From the NCBI RefSeq assembly GCF_036084755.1, contig NZ_CP107968.1, positions 6,100,501 through 6,164,500 on the forward strand: a stretch of 64,000 bases of DNA, written 5' to 3'. The notes beneath the pieces are model-generated. The model had not been told where the DNA came from, ran no database searches, and was given only the letters and a program-made list of their open reading frames with translations. Source of the stretch: Streptomyces sp. NBC_00370. Its GTDB lineage: Bacteria; Actinomycetota; Actinomycetes; Streptomycetales; Streptomycetaceae. Both the position numbers and the translations under genes were made by a program. How positions within the stretch are numbered: the stretch's first letter is position 1; every line of letters begins with the position of its first letter. Of this stretch, positions 1 through 9,441 are shown piece after piece.

Positions 1-2530
1 TCTGCTGGCCGGAGCCGGGCGCCTGGCCGCTGCCGAACGCGTTCTGGGCGAAGACGTTGGGCACGGAGCCCTGACCTGCGCCCTGGCCCTGCGGGTCCGC
101 CTGCGGAGCGCCGTTGAACGGGCCGCCGCTCTGCGGTCCGCCACGGGCCGGCAGCGCGGCGCGCGGCGCCGTACCGGCACCGACTTGGCCGCGCGGAGCA
201 CCCGCGGGGAGCCGTCCGGGAGCGGCTGAGCCGCCACCGGGACCGCCGCCCGCCGGTCCTGCGCCGAGACCCGCCCTGCCGCCCTGCTGGGCGCCGGGGC
301 CTGCGGTGAGCCGGGAGGCGGGCGGCTGGGCGGAGCCGGCGGGTCCCGCGGCGCCCCCCTTGCCTGCCGGAGCCTTCTTGCCGCCGTGCGCGACGTCGAC
401 CGGCAGCATGACCAGCGCGGTCGTACCACCGGAGTCGGAGGGCCTGAGCTGGATCCTGATGCCGTGGCGCAGGGACAGCCGGCCGACCACGAACAGACCC
501 ATGCGGCGGGAGACGGAGACGTCCACGGTGGGCGGTGAGGCCAGCCGTTCGTTGATCGCCGCCAGGTCCTCGGGGGAGAGGCCGATGCCGGTGTCGTGGA
601 TCTCGACGAGCACCCGCCCGTCGGGCAGCGCGTGACCGGTGACCCGGACCTTCGTCTGCGGCGAGGAGAACGACGTCGCGTTCTCCAGCAGCTCGGCGAG
701 CAGGTGCACGAGGTCGTTGACGACGCGACCGGCGACCTCGGTGGCCGGGACCGCGGCGAGTTCGATGCGCTCGTACTGCTCCACCTCGGAGGCGGCGGCA
801 CGGAGCACGTCGACCAGCGGGACGGGCCTGGTCCACCGGCGGCCCGGCTCCTCACCGGCGAGGACCAGCAGGTTCTCACCGTTACGGCGCATACGGGTCG
901 CGAGGTGGTCGAGCTTGAACAGCGAGGAGAGCTGGTCGGGGTCGGCCTCGCGCGACTCCAGTTCGGAGATGAGCGAGAGCTGACGCTGGATCAGGCCCTG
1001 GCTGCGGCGCGAGAGGTTGGTGAACATCGCGTTGACGTTGCCTCGCAGCAGCGCCTGCTCGGCGGCCAGTCGGACCGCCTCGCGGTGCACGTCGTCGAAG
1101 GCCGCGGCCACCTGGCCGATCTCGTCCCGCGAGTGCACACCGACCGACTCGACGGAGGTGTCGACGTCCTGCGGGTCGGTCTCGGAGAGCTGCTTGACGA
1201 GCTCGGGCAGCCGGTCCTGGGCGACCCGGGTCGCGGTGTCCTGCAGCCGACGCAGCGAGCGGATCATGGACCGGGCCACGACGAAGGCGCCGACCAGCGA
1301 GACACCGAGGACCAGCAGGATCAGCGCGGCGTTGATGATCGCGTCGCGCTGCGAACTGCTGCGCAGCTCCCGGGCCTTGCTCTCCATCTCGTTGAGCAGC
1401 GTGGCTTCGATGGTCTTCATCGCGTTGATGCGGGTGGACGCCTGGTCGGTCCAGTCCAGGTACGACCGGTTGACCTGGTTCTCCAGCCCGTCACGCGAAC
1501 CGAGCACCGGGTCGGCGTACTTCTCGGACGCCTGGATCTCCGGGTTGCCCTGGCCGTTCAGGGGCGCCATCAGCTCTTCGGCGTCGCCGCCCATGGACTC
1601 GTACAGCGAGCTGAACGTGGTGAGCGAGTTCCGCTCCTTGTTCATCGCCGCGAGGCCGTAGAGGCGGTCGTTCTCGTTGAGCTCACCGCGCTGCTTCGGG
1701 TCGGCGGGGAGCGCGGCGGCGATGATGGCCCGCTGGATGGACGCGTACTCCTTCGCGGAGGAGAACGCCGCCAGCGCACGGGTCCGCTTGATCATGTCCG
1801 GGTTGCTGGTCGCCTGCGCCATGTCCTGCGAGAGGCTCAGCAGCGAGGTGATCAGTCCGTCGTACGCGTCGACCGTCAGCGAGTGCGACGTCTTCGACTG
1901 GTAGGCGTCCCGCCGGATGTCGTTGATCTGGTTGACCTGCGCGGCGATCTGCTCCACGTTCGAGCGGATGCTCTCCAGCGCCTCGTCACCGTCGGTGTTG
2001 CCGATGTCGACGGTGGCGTCGAGGAACGCCTTCTTCGCCCGGTCGGTCTGGACGCGCTCGTTCTTGATCCGGGTGTCGGTCGAGTTGACGCCGTTGCTGA
2101 GCGGCCCCGCGGACTCGTCGCGCTCCGTCTGGAGCTGCGTGGCGAGATTGGTCGCTTCCTTCGTCATCTTGGTCAGCAGCTGCATGTGCTCCAGCTGCTG
2201 GATGTCGTTGAGCGAGTCGTTGATGCGGAATCCACCCAGGGTGGTGGCGGCGACCACCGGCAGGGCGAGCAGGGACACCAGACGGGTGCTGATGCGCCAG
2301 TTGCGCAGGGCTATTCGTGAGCCCGCGTCGCTCGGACCTGCGGGCTTGGGCGCCGGCTTGGCCCCTTCGCCGCCCGGTGCCGCGCCCGGGCGAGCGGCGC
2401 GGTCGCCACTCTCGCCGGAGGGTGCGGGACCCGGGTTCTGGGTGTGCTGGGGCGAGGAGCCGCGGTCGATTCCGCTGCGGGGCTCCTGCTCCGCCGCAGC
2501 GCTGCTATCCCTCTTCGAACGTCCCTGCAC
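1..2530 (-). CDS. cvnA1: Conservon-type nitrate/nitrite-sensing sensor histidine kinase (3' end outside window)
   Basis: Membrane sensor kinase that begins at a GTG and reads off the left edge, so its C-terminus is missing here. The translation has a charged, Pro/Gly-rich cytoplasmic N-terminus, a first membrane segment at about residues 82-100 (STRLVSLLALPVVAATTLGG), a long extracytoplasmic helical region of the NIT type, a second membrane segment near 392-415 (INAALILLVLGVSLVGAFVV) and a HAMP-like stretch. It also has a dimerisation motif (LDHLATRMRRN) and a GHKL ATPase with N box LAELLENATSF and G1 box HDTGIG. A long Gly/Pro/Ala-rich tail follows. In Streptomyces such kinases head conservons (cvnA-B-C-D), and the B, C and D genes would lie to the left. 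The cvnA1 name rests on position next to gltX as in S. coelicolor. The exact GTG is uncertain because the frame stays open upstream. Confidence 0.85.
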   Translation of the reverse strand, partial: MQGRSKRDSSAAAEQEPRSGIDRGSSPQHTQNPGPAPSGESGDRAARPGAAPGGEGAKPAPKPAGPSDAGSRIALRNWRISTRLVSLLALPVVAATTLGGFRINDSLNDIQQLEHMQLLTKMTKEATNLATQLQTERDESAGPLSNGVNSTDTRIKNERVQTDRAKKAFLDATVDIGNTDGDEALESIRSNVEQIAAQVNQINDIRRDAYQSKTSHSLTVDAYDGLITSLLSLSQDMAQATSNPDMIKRTRALAAFSSAKEYASIQRAIIAAALPADPKQRGELNENDRLYGLAAMNKERNSLTTFSSLYESMGGDAEELMAPLNGQGNPEIQASEKYADPVLGSRDGLENQVNRSYLDWTDQASTRINAMKTIEATLLNEMESKARELRSSSQRDAIINAALILLVLGVSLVGAFVVARSMIRSLRRLQDTATRVAQDRLPELVKQLSETDPQDVDTSVESVGVHSRDEIGQVAAAFDDVHREAVRLAAEQALLRGNVNAMFTNLSRRSQGLIQRQLSLISELESREADPDQLSSLFKLDHLATRMRRNGENLLVLAGEEPGRRWTRPVPLVDVLRAAASEVEQYERIELAAVPATEVAGRVVNDLVHLLAELLENATSFSSPQTKVRVTGHALPDGRVLVEIHDTGIGLSPEDLAAINERLASPPTVDVSVSRRMGLFVVGRLSLRHGIRIQLRPSDSGGTTALVMLPVDVAHGGKKAPAGKGGAAGPAGSAQPPASRLTAGPGAQQGGRAGLGAGPAGGGPGGGSAAPGRLPAGAPRGQVGAGTAPRAALPARGGPQSGGPFNGAPQADPQGQGAGQGSVPNVFAQNAFGSGQAPGSGQQ

Positions 2531-3101
2531 TAGCGTCGCAACCTCTGGACCAGGCGTCCGCCGCAGAACGGCAGGACGGTGTCGGCGTTGTGGGGCGTGG
2601 AACGCCCCCCATGGTGGTCGTGAGTGACCGGCGCTACTCCCCTTCCCCGCCACCACTCGGCGCTGCGTTGCGCCCCTGTGCGCCGGCTTCAAACCCGCGG
2701 CGGTGGGGGGAATTCCAGCACAGTGCAGGATCTCCAACAAGGGCCGCGTACCGGGCTGTGACCTGTATGACACGGTGTAATTGACGTGTCACGAGCAGTA
2801 GAAAGTGTTCATGGAGGAAAGGGGCGATTCCCGGCGACCCGACTACGGGTGGGGGGTGTCTGAGACCTGTTGATCGGGAGCGGAATGCAACGTTCCGTGA
2901 TGCATTGTCCGTTTCCCTGGTGGTAGATGGCTGTCGGGAATGGGCGAAATGCCCGTCAACTGGTGAGCAAACTCACATGGAGATCGCTGCCGGATCCCGT
3001 CCGTGCGGGGGAATTGGATGTTTAGCCTGACGCTTTACAGGGATGGCACATCCGACAAGTGGCGCCCCGGCGCCCCACGCGACAAGGGTCTGACACCACA
3101 G
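2531..3101. promoter_or_regulatory. Divergent upstream region of cvnA1 and the 62-aa protein gene
   Basis: About 570 bases without a convincing gene. It separates cvnA1 (leftward) from the small gene at 3102 (rightward), so it should carry both promoters. A perfect 7+7 inverted repeat, TGACACG-N10-CGTGTCA, lies at 2768-2791 and could be an operator. A second small dyad, CGGAA-N7-TTCCG, lies near 2880. I could not place a good -35/-10 pair for either gene. Confidence 0.4.
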
Positions 3102-3290
3102 ATGAAGACGACGATGATGTTCCGCAACACCGCCAACCCCAGGCGCACCACCCTGGCACACCTCGCCGACGCCGAGGAGCTGCGCCCCGCGGAGCAGCCC
3201 GAACATCCCGTCACGCTGCCGACCCGGACCGCCAACCCCCGCCGCACGAAGCTGATGGACGCGCCCGTCGCGCCGCAGCCGGTCGAGTAG
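3102..3290 (+). CDS. Small conserved protein with a duplicated TANPRRT motif
   Basis: A 62-residue protein starting MKTTMMFRNTANPRRT. It has no membrane segment, signal peptide or cysteine. The heptapeptide TANPRRT occurs twice (about residues 10-16 and 43-49), both times followed by a short Leu-containing stretch, with an acidic and proline-rich linker between. The frame also stays open upstream to a GTG at 3003, but codons there are much less G/C-biased at the third position, so the ATG at 3102 is preferred. The ribosome site is weak. I do not recognise the family. The duplicated basic motif suggests binding to a repeated or dimeric partner, which is inference only. Confidence 0.6.
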   Translation: MKTTMMFRNTANPRRTTLAHLADAEELRPAEQPEHPVTLPTRTANPRRTKLMDAPVAPQPVE

Positions 3291-3396
3291 GTCCCCGCCG
3301 GCCCGTGACACGCGCTGCCGTCACCGCTCGTCACGTTAGCCTGGAGCGTCAGTCTCCGGACCAGCGAGCGAGTGAAGTGAGGGGCGACAGCATCCC

Positions 3397-4174
<778 letters not shown>

Positions 4175-4182
<8 letters not shown>

Positions 4183-5647
4183 CGGTTCTGTCCGTGTTCG
4201 TTTCTGTCCGTCGCCGACCGGCAACCCCCATGTGGGCCTGGTCCGCACCGCCCTGTTCAACTGGGCGTACGCCCGCCACACCGGCGGCACGCTGGTCCTG
4301 CGCATCGAGGACACCGACGCGGCGCGCGACTCCGAGGAGTCGTACACGCAGCTCCTCGACTCGCTGCGCTGGCTCGGCCTCGACTGGGACGAGGGCCCCG
4401 AGGTCGGCGGCCCCCACGAGCCGTACCGGCAGTCGCTGCGGATGGACATCTACCGCGAGACCGCCGAGAAGCTGCTCGCCACGGGACACGCGTACCACTG
4501 CTACTGCACCCCCGAGGAGCTGGAGGCCCGCAGGGACGCCGCGCGCAAGGCCGGCCGGCCCTCCGGGTACGACGGGCACTGCCGGGACCTCACCGACGCG
4601 CGCAAGAAGGGCTACGAGGCCCAGGGCCGCAGCTCCATCGTCCGCTTCCGGATGCCCGACGAGCCGATCACCTTCACCGACCTGGTGCGCGGCGAGCTGA
4701 CGTTCACCCCGGACAACGTGCCGGACTACGGCATCGTCCGGGCCAACGGCGCCCCGCTCTACACGCTCGTCAACCCCATCGACGACGCGCTGATGGAGAT
4801 CACCCACGTGCTGCGCGGCGAGGACCTGCTGTCCTCGACCCCGCGCCAGATCGCGCTCTACAAGGCGCTGATCGAGCTGGGCGTCGCCAAGGAGATCCCG
4901 GCGTTCGGACATCTGCCGTACGTGATGGGCGAGGGCAACAAGAAGCTCTCCAAGCGCGACCCGCAGGCGTCCCTGAACCTCTACCGCGAGCGCGGCTTCC
5001 TGCCCGAGGGGCTGCTCAACTACCTCTCGCTGCTGGGCTGGTCGCTCTCGGCCGACCGCGACCTGTTCTCGATGGACGAGATGGTCGCCGCGTTCGACAT
5101 CGCGGACGTCAACGCCAACCCGGCCCGCTTCGACCTGAAGAAGGCCGAGGCGATCAACGCGGACCACATCAGGCAGCTGGACGTGAAGACCTTCACCGAG
5201 GCCTGCGGCCCCTGGCTGAAGGCCCCCTACGCGCCCTGGGCGCCGGAGGCCTTCGACGCCGAGGCCTTCGCGGCCCTCGCCCCGCTGGCCCAGACCCGGG
5301 TCACCGTGCTGTCCGACATCACCGCCAACGTCGACTTCCTCTTCCTGGACGAGCCCGTCGAGGACGAGGCGTCCTGGGCGAAGGCGATGAAGGGCGACCC
5401 GGCGGCGCTGCTGACCACGGCCCGCGCGAAGGTGGCGGAGTCGGAGTGGAACGCCGAGGCCCTGAAGAACGCGGTCCTGGCGGCAGGCGAGGAACACGGC
5501 CTCAAACTGGGCAAGGCCCAGGCCCCGGTCCGGGTGGCCGTCACCGGCCGCACGGTCGGTCTGCCGCTCTTCGAGTCCCTGGAAATCCTGGGCCGCGAGC
5601 GCACGCTGTCCCGCATCGACGCGGCCCTGGCCAAGCTGACGGCCTGA
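4175..5647 (+). CDS. gltX: Glutamyl-tRNA synthetase
   Basis: Class I aminoacyl-tRNA synthetase of 490 residues, normal for bacterial GluRS. The HIGH-type motif is in FCPSPTGNPHVGLVRTALFNW (residues about 8-28) and the KMSKS-type motif is KLSKRDPQAS near residue 254. The C-terminal anticodon-binding helices are complete. Its GTG start overlaps the end of the FAH gene. Actinobacteria generally lack GlnRS, so this enzyme is expected to charge both tRNA-Glu and tRNA-Gln, with GatCAB converting the latter. That fits the tRNA-Gln/Glu cluster less than 1 kb downstream. Confidence 0.97.
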
Positions 5648-5707
5648 CGGCCATGACCCCGGGGCCGATACGGCCCGGGGCGGCCGGGTGTCGGTAGCGT
5701 GGGCGGC

Positions 5708-6427
5708 ATGCCCATCCGTGCCGTCCTGTGGGACATCGACGACACCCTGTTCGACTACACCGGCGCCGACCGCGCCGGAATGCGGCGGCATCTCGCCGCC
5801 GAGGGCCTGATCGACCGGTTCGCCACCGTCGACCAGGCCCTCGGCCGTTGGCGCGAGATCACCGACGCGCACTGGCTGCGGTTCGCCGCGGGGGAGACGG
5901 ACTACCTGGGGCAGCGCAGGGACCGTACGCGGGTCTTCCTCGGTGCCGAGCTGACCGACGCCGAGGCCGACGCCTGGTTCGGGCGGTACCTCGGCCACTT
6001 CGAGTCCGCCTGGACGCTCTTCCCCGACGCGCTCGCCGCCCTGGACGGCCTCGCGGGCGACTACCGGCAGGCGGTGCTGTCCAACTCCAGCAGCCCGGTC
6101 CAGGACCGCAAGCTGCGGGTCCTCGGTGTGCGGGACCACTTCGAGGCCGTGGTCTGCGCGGCCGAGGTCGGCGCGGCCAAGCCCGCTGCCGCCGCCTTCC
6201 ACGCGGCCTGTGACGCCCTCGCGCTGCCGCCCGCCGAAGTGGCGTACGTGGGCAACGAACCCGACATCGACGCCGGCGGCGCCGTGGCCGCGGGACTCGC
6301 GGGGATCTGGCTCGACCGGGGGCGGCTCGGCGGCCGTCCCGATCTTGTGCGGATCGCCGATCTCGCCGAGCTGCCAGGCCTGCTGCGGGGCGATACTCGT
6401 TTTGGAGCGCTGTCCGCCATCGGGTAA
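5708..6427 (+). CDS. HAD-superfamily hydrolase
   Basis: A 239-residue phosphatase-like protein. HAD motif I is at the very start (LWDIDDTLFDYTG, nucleophile Asp in DxDxT), motif II is VLSNSSS, and the Lys/Asp motifs III-IV are AAKPAAAAF and YVGNEPDIDAGGAVAAG. The long helical cap between motifs I and II makes it a class I (beta-phosphoglucomutase/YjjG-like) member. The ATG at 5708 is chosen over a GTG nine bases earlier because it places motif I at the usual distance from the N-terminus. Substrate unknown; nucleotide or sugar phosphates are typical. The last codons overlap the predicted tRNA-cluster promoter. Confidence 0.9.
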   Translation: MPIRAVLWDIDDTLFDYTGADRAGMRRHLAAEGLIDRFATVDQALGRWREITDAHWLRFAAGETDYLGQRRDRTRVFLGAELTDAEADAWFGRYLGHFESAWTLFPDALAALDGLAGDYRQAVLSNSSSPVQDRKLRVLGVRDHFEAVVCAAEVGAAKPAAAAFHAACDALALPPAEVAYVGNEPDIDAGGAVAAGLAGIWLDRGRLGGRPDLVRIADLAELPGLLRGDTRFGALSAIG

Positions 6428-6430
6428 TGT
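6402..6430 (+). promoter_or_regulatory. Predicted promoter of the tRNA-Gln/Glu cluster
   Basis: TTGGAG, a 17-base spacer and TAATGT form a good vegetative-type promoter that overlaps the stop codon of the HAD gene. It would start transcription near 6437, about 80 bases before the first tRNA. Confidence 0.5.
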
Positions 6431-6514
6431 TCTTCCTGCGTCGCCCGAGCAGGCCGAAAGGTCCGGCCGGGAGACGCAAGCCAAACCAACCCCCACCAGG
6501 GGGTTGATTTTTGG

Positions 6515-6586
6515 TGGGCTATGGTGTAATTGGCAGCACGACGGTTTCTGGTTCCGTTAGTCTAGGTTCGAGTCCTGGTAGCCCAG
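6515..6586 (+). tRNA. tRNA-Gln (CTG), copy 1
   Basis: A 72-base cloverleaf with acceptor arms TGGGCTA and TAGCCCA, discriminator G, anticodon CTG and T-loop GGTTCGAGTCC. No CCA is encoded. It is the first of five tRNAs. It differs from the second tRNA-Gln at four positions in the D arm, top of the anticodon stem and variable loop. Confidence 0.95.
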
Positions 6587-6605
6587 CTGCAGATGTATCT
6601 GCAAC

Positions 6606-6678
6606 GCCCCCGTTGTGTAGCGGCCTAGCACGCTGCCCTCTCACGGCAGTAGCGCCGGTTCGAATCCGGTCGGGGGTA
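6606..6678 (+). tRNA. tRNA-Glu (CTC), copy 1
   Basis: A 73-base cloverleaf with acceptor GCCCCCG pairing CGGGGGT, discriminator A, anticodon stem CTGCC/GGCAG, loop CTCTCAC (anticodon CTC) and T-loop GGTTCGAATCC. Identical in sequence to the two other copies in this cluster. Confidence 0.96.
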
Positions 6679-6739
6679 CAGATCCTTCTCTCCGACGCCT
6701 TCGGGTCGCACCCGGATGCGTCGACGCAGGATCGCCAGG

Positions 6740-6812
6740 GCCCCCGTTGTGTAGCGGCCTAGCACGCTGCCCTCTCACGGCAGTAGCGCCGGTTCGAATC
6801 CGGTCGGGGGTA
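6740..6812 (+). tRNA. tRNA-Glu (CTC), copy 2
   Basis: Identical to copy 1 over all 73 bases. The 61-base spacer before it is unrelated to the other spacers, so only the tRNA body is duplicated. Confidence 0.96.
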
Positions 6813-6821
6813 CTACCACCA

Positions 6822-6893
6822 TGGGCTATGGTGTAATTGGCAACACGGCGGTTTCTGGTTCCGTTGTTCTAGGTTCGAGTCCTGGTAGCCCAG
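6822..6893 (+). tRNA. tRNA-Gln (CTG), copy 2
   Basis: Same fold and anticodon as copy 1, with changes in the D arm (CAG to CAA, CGA to CGG) and variable loop (TAGT to TGTT). The change at the top of the anticodon stem replaces an A-T pair with a G-T wobble. Only 9 bases separate it from the preceding tRNA-Glu. Confidence 0.94.
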
Positions 6894-6911
6894 CTGGACC
6901 TCATGGTCCTC

Positions 6912-6984
6912 GCCCCCGTTGTGTAGCGGCCTAGCACGCTGCCCTCTCACGGCAGTAGCGCCGGTTCGAATCCGGTCGGGGGTA
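6912..6984 (+). tRNA. tRNA-Glu (CTC), copy 3
   Basis: Third identical tRNA-Glu. It is the last tRNA of the cluster and is followed 15 bases later by a strong hairpin terminator. Confidence 0.96.
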
Positions 6985-6999
6985 CCCACAGATACGAGC

Positions 7000-7029
7000 A
7001 GGCCCTTCCCCAGCAGGGGAAGGGCCTTT
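7000..7029. terminator. Hairpin terminator between the tRNA cluster and ndgR
   Basis: Perfect 12-bp stem AGGCCCTTCCCC / GGGGAAGGGCCT with loop AGCA, followed by TTC. It lies between the rightward tRNAs and the leftward ndgR and can serve both. Confidence 0.8.
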
Positions 7030-7103
7030 CGCATGTCATGACGCCGAAGCGCCGCCCCTGTTCCGGGAGTTGGCCCGGAACAGGGCGGGCTGCCGCTCAC
7101 CTC

Positions 7104-7823
7104 TCAGCTGCCGCCCCGGCGCAGCGCCTCGCTCAGCCGGCCCGCCGCGTCAATGACGGCCTGGGCGTGCATCCGGCCCGGGTGCCGGCTCAGCCGCTCG
7201 ATCGGACCCGACACCGAGACGGCGGCCACCACCCGGTTCGACGGGCCGCGCACCGGCGCCGAGACCGAGGCGACGCCCGGCTCCCGCTCACCGATGGACT
7301 GGGCCCAGCCCCTGCGCCGTACGCCCGAGAGCGCCGTCGCCGTGAAGCGGGCGCCCTGCAGGCCGCGGTGCAGCCGCTCGGGCTCCTCCCAGGCCATCAG
7401 GATCTGCGCCGACGAGCCCGCCTTCATGGTGAGCGTGGAGCCGACGGGGACGGTGTCCCGCAGTCCCGAGAGCCGCTCGGCTGCCGCCACGCAGATCCGC
7501 ATGTCGCCCTGCCTGCGGTAGAGCTGGGCGCTCTCGCCCGTCACGTCCCGCAGATGTGTGAGCACCGGGCCCGCCGTCGCCAGCAGCCGGTCCTCACCCG
7601 CGGCCGCCGCCAGCTCCGCCAGCCGCGGGCCGAGAATGAAGCGGCCCTGCATGTCCCGCGCCACCATCCGGTGGTGTTCCAGCGCCACGGCGAGCCGGTG
7701 CGCCGTGGGCCGTGCGAGCCCGGTCGCAGCGACCAGCCCGGCGAGGGTGGCCGGCCCTGACTCCAGGGCGCTCAGTACGAGAGCAGCCTTGTCGAGAACG
7801 CCGACGCCGCTAGAGTTGTCCAT
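7104..7823 (-). CDS. ndgR: IclR-family regulator NdgR
   Basis: A 239-residue IclR-family protein. The N-terminal winged helix (about residues 9-65, VLSALESGPATLAGLVAATGLARPTAHRL) is followed by the IclR effector domain (about 75-235). Position and sequence match NdgR, which in Streptomyces controls leucine and other amino acid biosynthesis genes and affects antibiotic production. It is divergent from leuCD, its known type of target. The ATG sits 6 bases after a possible promoter (TTGCGT-N17-GAGTAT on this strand), so the mRNA may be leaderless. Longer upstream reading is possible but covers the shared operator region. Confidence 0.92.
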   Translation of the reverse strand: MDNSSGVGVLDKAALVLSALESGPATLAGLVAATGLARPTAHRLAVALEHHRMVARDMQGRFILGPRLAELAAAAGEDRLLATAGPVLTHLRDVTGESAQLYRRQGDMRICVAAAERLSGLRDTVPVGSTLTMKAGSSAQILMAWEEPERLHRGLQGARFTATALSGVRRRGWAQSIGEREPGVASVSAPVRGPSNRVVAAVSVSGPIERLSRHPGRMHAQAVIDAAGRLSEALRRGGS

Positions 7824-7835
7824 GAAACGATACTC

Positions 7836-7856
7836 GCGTCTCACTCTGTGAAACGC
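7836..7856. promoter_or_regulatory. Probable NdgR operator between ndgR and leuC
   Basis: An imperfect palindrome, GCGTCTCAC-TCT-GTGAAACGC (8 of 9 arm positions pair), overlaps the predicted ndgR promoter and lies upstream of leuC. The heptamer TGAAACG recurs at 7823-7829 and 7849-7855. IclR proteins bind such short dyads. Binding is inferred from position and symmetry, not shown. Confidence 0.55.
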
Positions 7857-8005
7857 AAGTTCCTTTTTCCGGTGAACTTGCCAACCTGTACGTACGGGCT
7901 CGCGGAGACCACGGGTCACCGGCCGGCGTCCGGCTCGCGGGGGGACGGACGTAGGCCCACACATCTCTAGGAATGCCGGCGACGCAGCCGGCCGGAGGGA
8001 AAGCG

Positions 8006-9439
8006 ATGGGTAGGACACTCGCGGAGAAGGTCTGGGACGACCATGTCGTCCGGCGCGCAGAGGGCGAGCCCGACCTCCTCTTCATCGATCTGCATCTCCT
8101 GCACGAGGTGACCAGCCCCCAGGCCTTCGACGGCCTTCGGCAGAACGGCCGGACGGTGCGGCGGCTCGACCTCACCATCGCGACCGAGGACCACAACACC
8201 CCCACCCTCGACATCGACAAGCCGATCGCCGACCCGGTCTCCCGGATCCAGCTGGAGACGCTGCGCAAGAACTGCGCCGACTTCGGCGTCCGGCTGCACC
8301 CGCTGGGCGACGTCGAGCAGGGCGTCGTCCACGTCGTGGGCCCGCAGCTGGGACTGACCCAGCCCGGCACCACCGTGGTCTGCGGCGACAGCCACACCTC
8401 CACCCACGGCGCCTTCGGCGCGCTGGCGTTCGGCATCGGCACCAGCCAGGTCGAGCACGTCCTCGCCACCCAGACCCTGCCGCTGGCCAGGCCCAGGACC
8501 ATGGCCATCACCGTCGAGGGCGAACTGCCCGAGGACGTCACGGCCAAGGACCTGATCCTCGCCGTCATCGCCCGTATCGGCACCGGCGGCGGCCAGGGCT
8601 ACATCCTCGAATACCGGGGTTCCGCCATCGAGAAACTCTCGATGGAGGCCCGCATGACCATTTGCAACATGTCGATCGAGGCCGGCGCCCGTGCGGGGAT
8701 GATCGCCCCCGACGAGACCACCTTCGACTACCTCAAGGGCCGCGACCACGCACCCGCGGCCGAGGACTGGGACGCGGCCGTCGCGTACTGGAAGACGCTG
8801 CGCACGGACGACGACGCGGTCTTCGACGCCGAGGTGTTCATCGACGCCTCCGAACTGGCCCCGTTCGTCACCTGGGGCACCAACCCGGGCCAGGGCGCGC
8901 CGCTCTCCTCCCACGTCCCCGACCCTGCTTCGTACGAGGACGCCGCCGAGCGGCTCTCCGCCGAAAAGGCCCTGGAATACATGGGGTTGACGGCGGGTCA
9001 GGCGCTGCGCGACATCAGGGTCGACACCGTCTTCGTCGGCTCCTGCACCAACGGCCGTATCGAGGACCTGCGATCGGCCGCCGCCATCCTGGAAGGCCGC
9101 AAAGTCGCCGACGGCGTACGGATGCTGGTGGTTCCCGGATCGGTACGGGTGGCCCTCCAGGCCGTCGCCGAGGGCCTGGACAAGGTGTTCACCGGGTCAG
9201 GGGCCGAATGGCGGCACGCGGGCTGCTCGATGTGTCTGGGCATGAACCCCGACCAACTGGCGCCCGGTGAGCGCTCGGCGTCCACCTCCAACCGCAACTT
9301 CGAGGGCAGGCAGGGCAAGGGCGGCCGCACGCACCTGGTCTCCCCGCAGGTCGCCGCCGCCACCGCCGTGCTGGGCCATCTGGCCTCGCCCGCCGACCTG
9401 TCCGACGCCGAAGACCGCACGCCCGCAGGAGCCCGATAA
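8006..9439 (+). CDS. leuC: 3-isopropylmalate dehydratase large subunit
   Basis: Aconitase-family subunit of 477 residues that isomerises 2-isopropylmalate to 3-isopropylmalate in leucine synthesis, with LeuD. The 4Fe-4S cysteines are in FVGSCTNGR and in GCSMCLGMN (two Cys). The substrate loop GDSHTSTHGAFG is intact. The ATG at 8006 follows a strong GGAGGGAAAGCG ribosome site. It is two bases upstream of leuD and divergent from ndgR, so it should be under NdgR control. Confidence 0.97.
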   Translation: MGRTLAEKVWDDHVVRRAEGEPDLLFIDLHLLHEVTSPQAFDGLRQNGRTVRRLDLTIATEDHNTPTLDIDKPIADPVSRIQLETLRKNCADFGVRLHPLGDVEQGVVHVVGPQLGLTQPGTTVVCGDSHTSTHGAFGALAFGIGTSQVEHVLATQTLPLARPRTMAITVEGELPEDVTAKDLILAVIARIGTGGGQGYILEYRGSAIEKLSMEARMTICNMSIEAGARAGMIAPDETTFDYLKGRDHAPAAEDWDAAVAYWKTLRTDDDAVFDAEVFIDASELAPFVTWGTNPGQGAPLSSHVPDPASYEDAAERLSAEKALEYMGLTAGQALRDIRVDTVFVGSCTNGRIEDLRSAAAILEGRKVADGVRMLVVPGSVRVALQAVAEGLDKVFTGSGAEWRHAGCSMCLGMNPDQLAPGERSASTSNRNFEGRQGKGGRTHLVSPQVAAATAVLGHLASPADLSDAEDRTPAGAR

Positions 9440-9441
9440 CC

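Noticed and set aside
596..2320. 574-aa rightward open frame
   Set aside because: Antisense to cvnA1, whose leftward translation shows HAMP, N and G boxes. The rightward product is Arg/Val/Gly-biased with no domain.
3003..3101. N-terminal extension of the 62-aa protein from a GTG at 3003
   Set aside because: Third codon positions lose G/C bias and no ribosome site precedes it.
6515..6984. Repeats at the tRNA cluster read as CRISPR
   Set aside because: Repeats are complete tRNAs, 72-73 bases with cloverleaf folds and varied spacers; no cas genes.
6912..6984. tRNA-Glu as an integration site of a mobile element
   Set aside because: No integrase or attachment duplicate nearby; the three copies are whole tRNAs.
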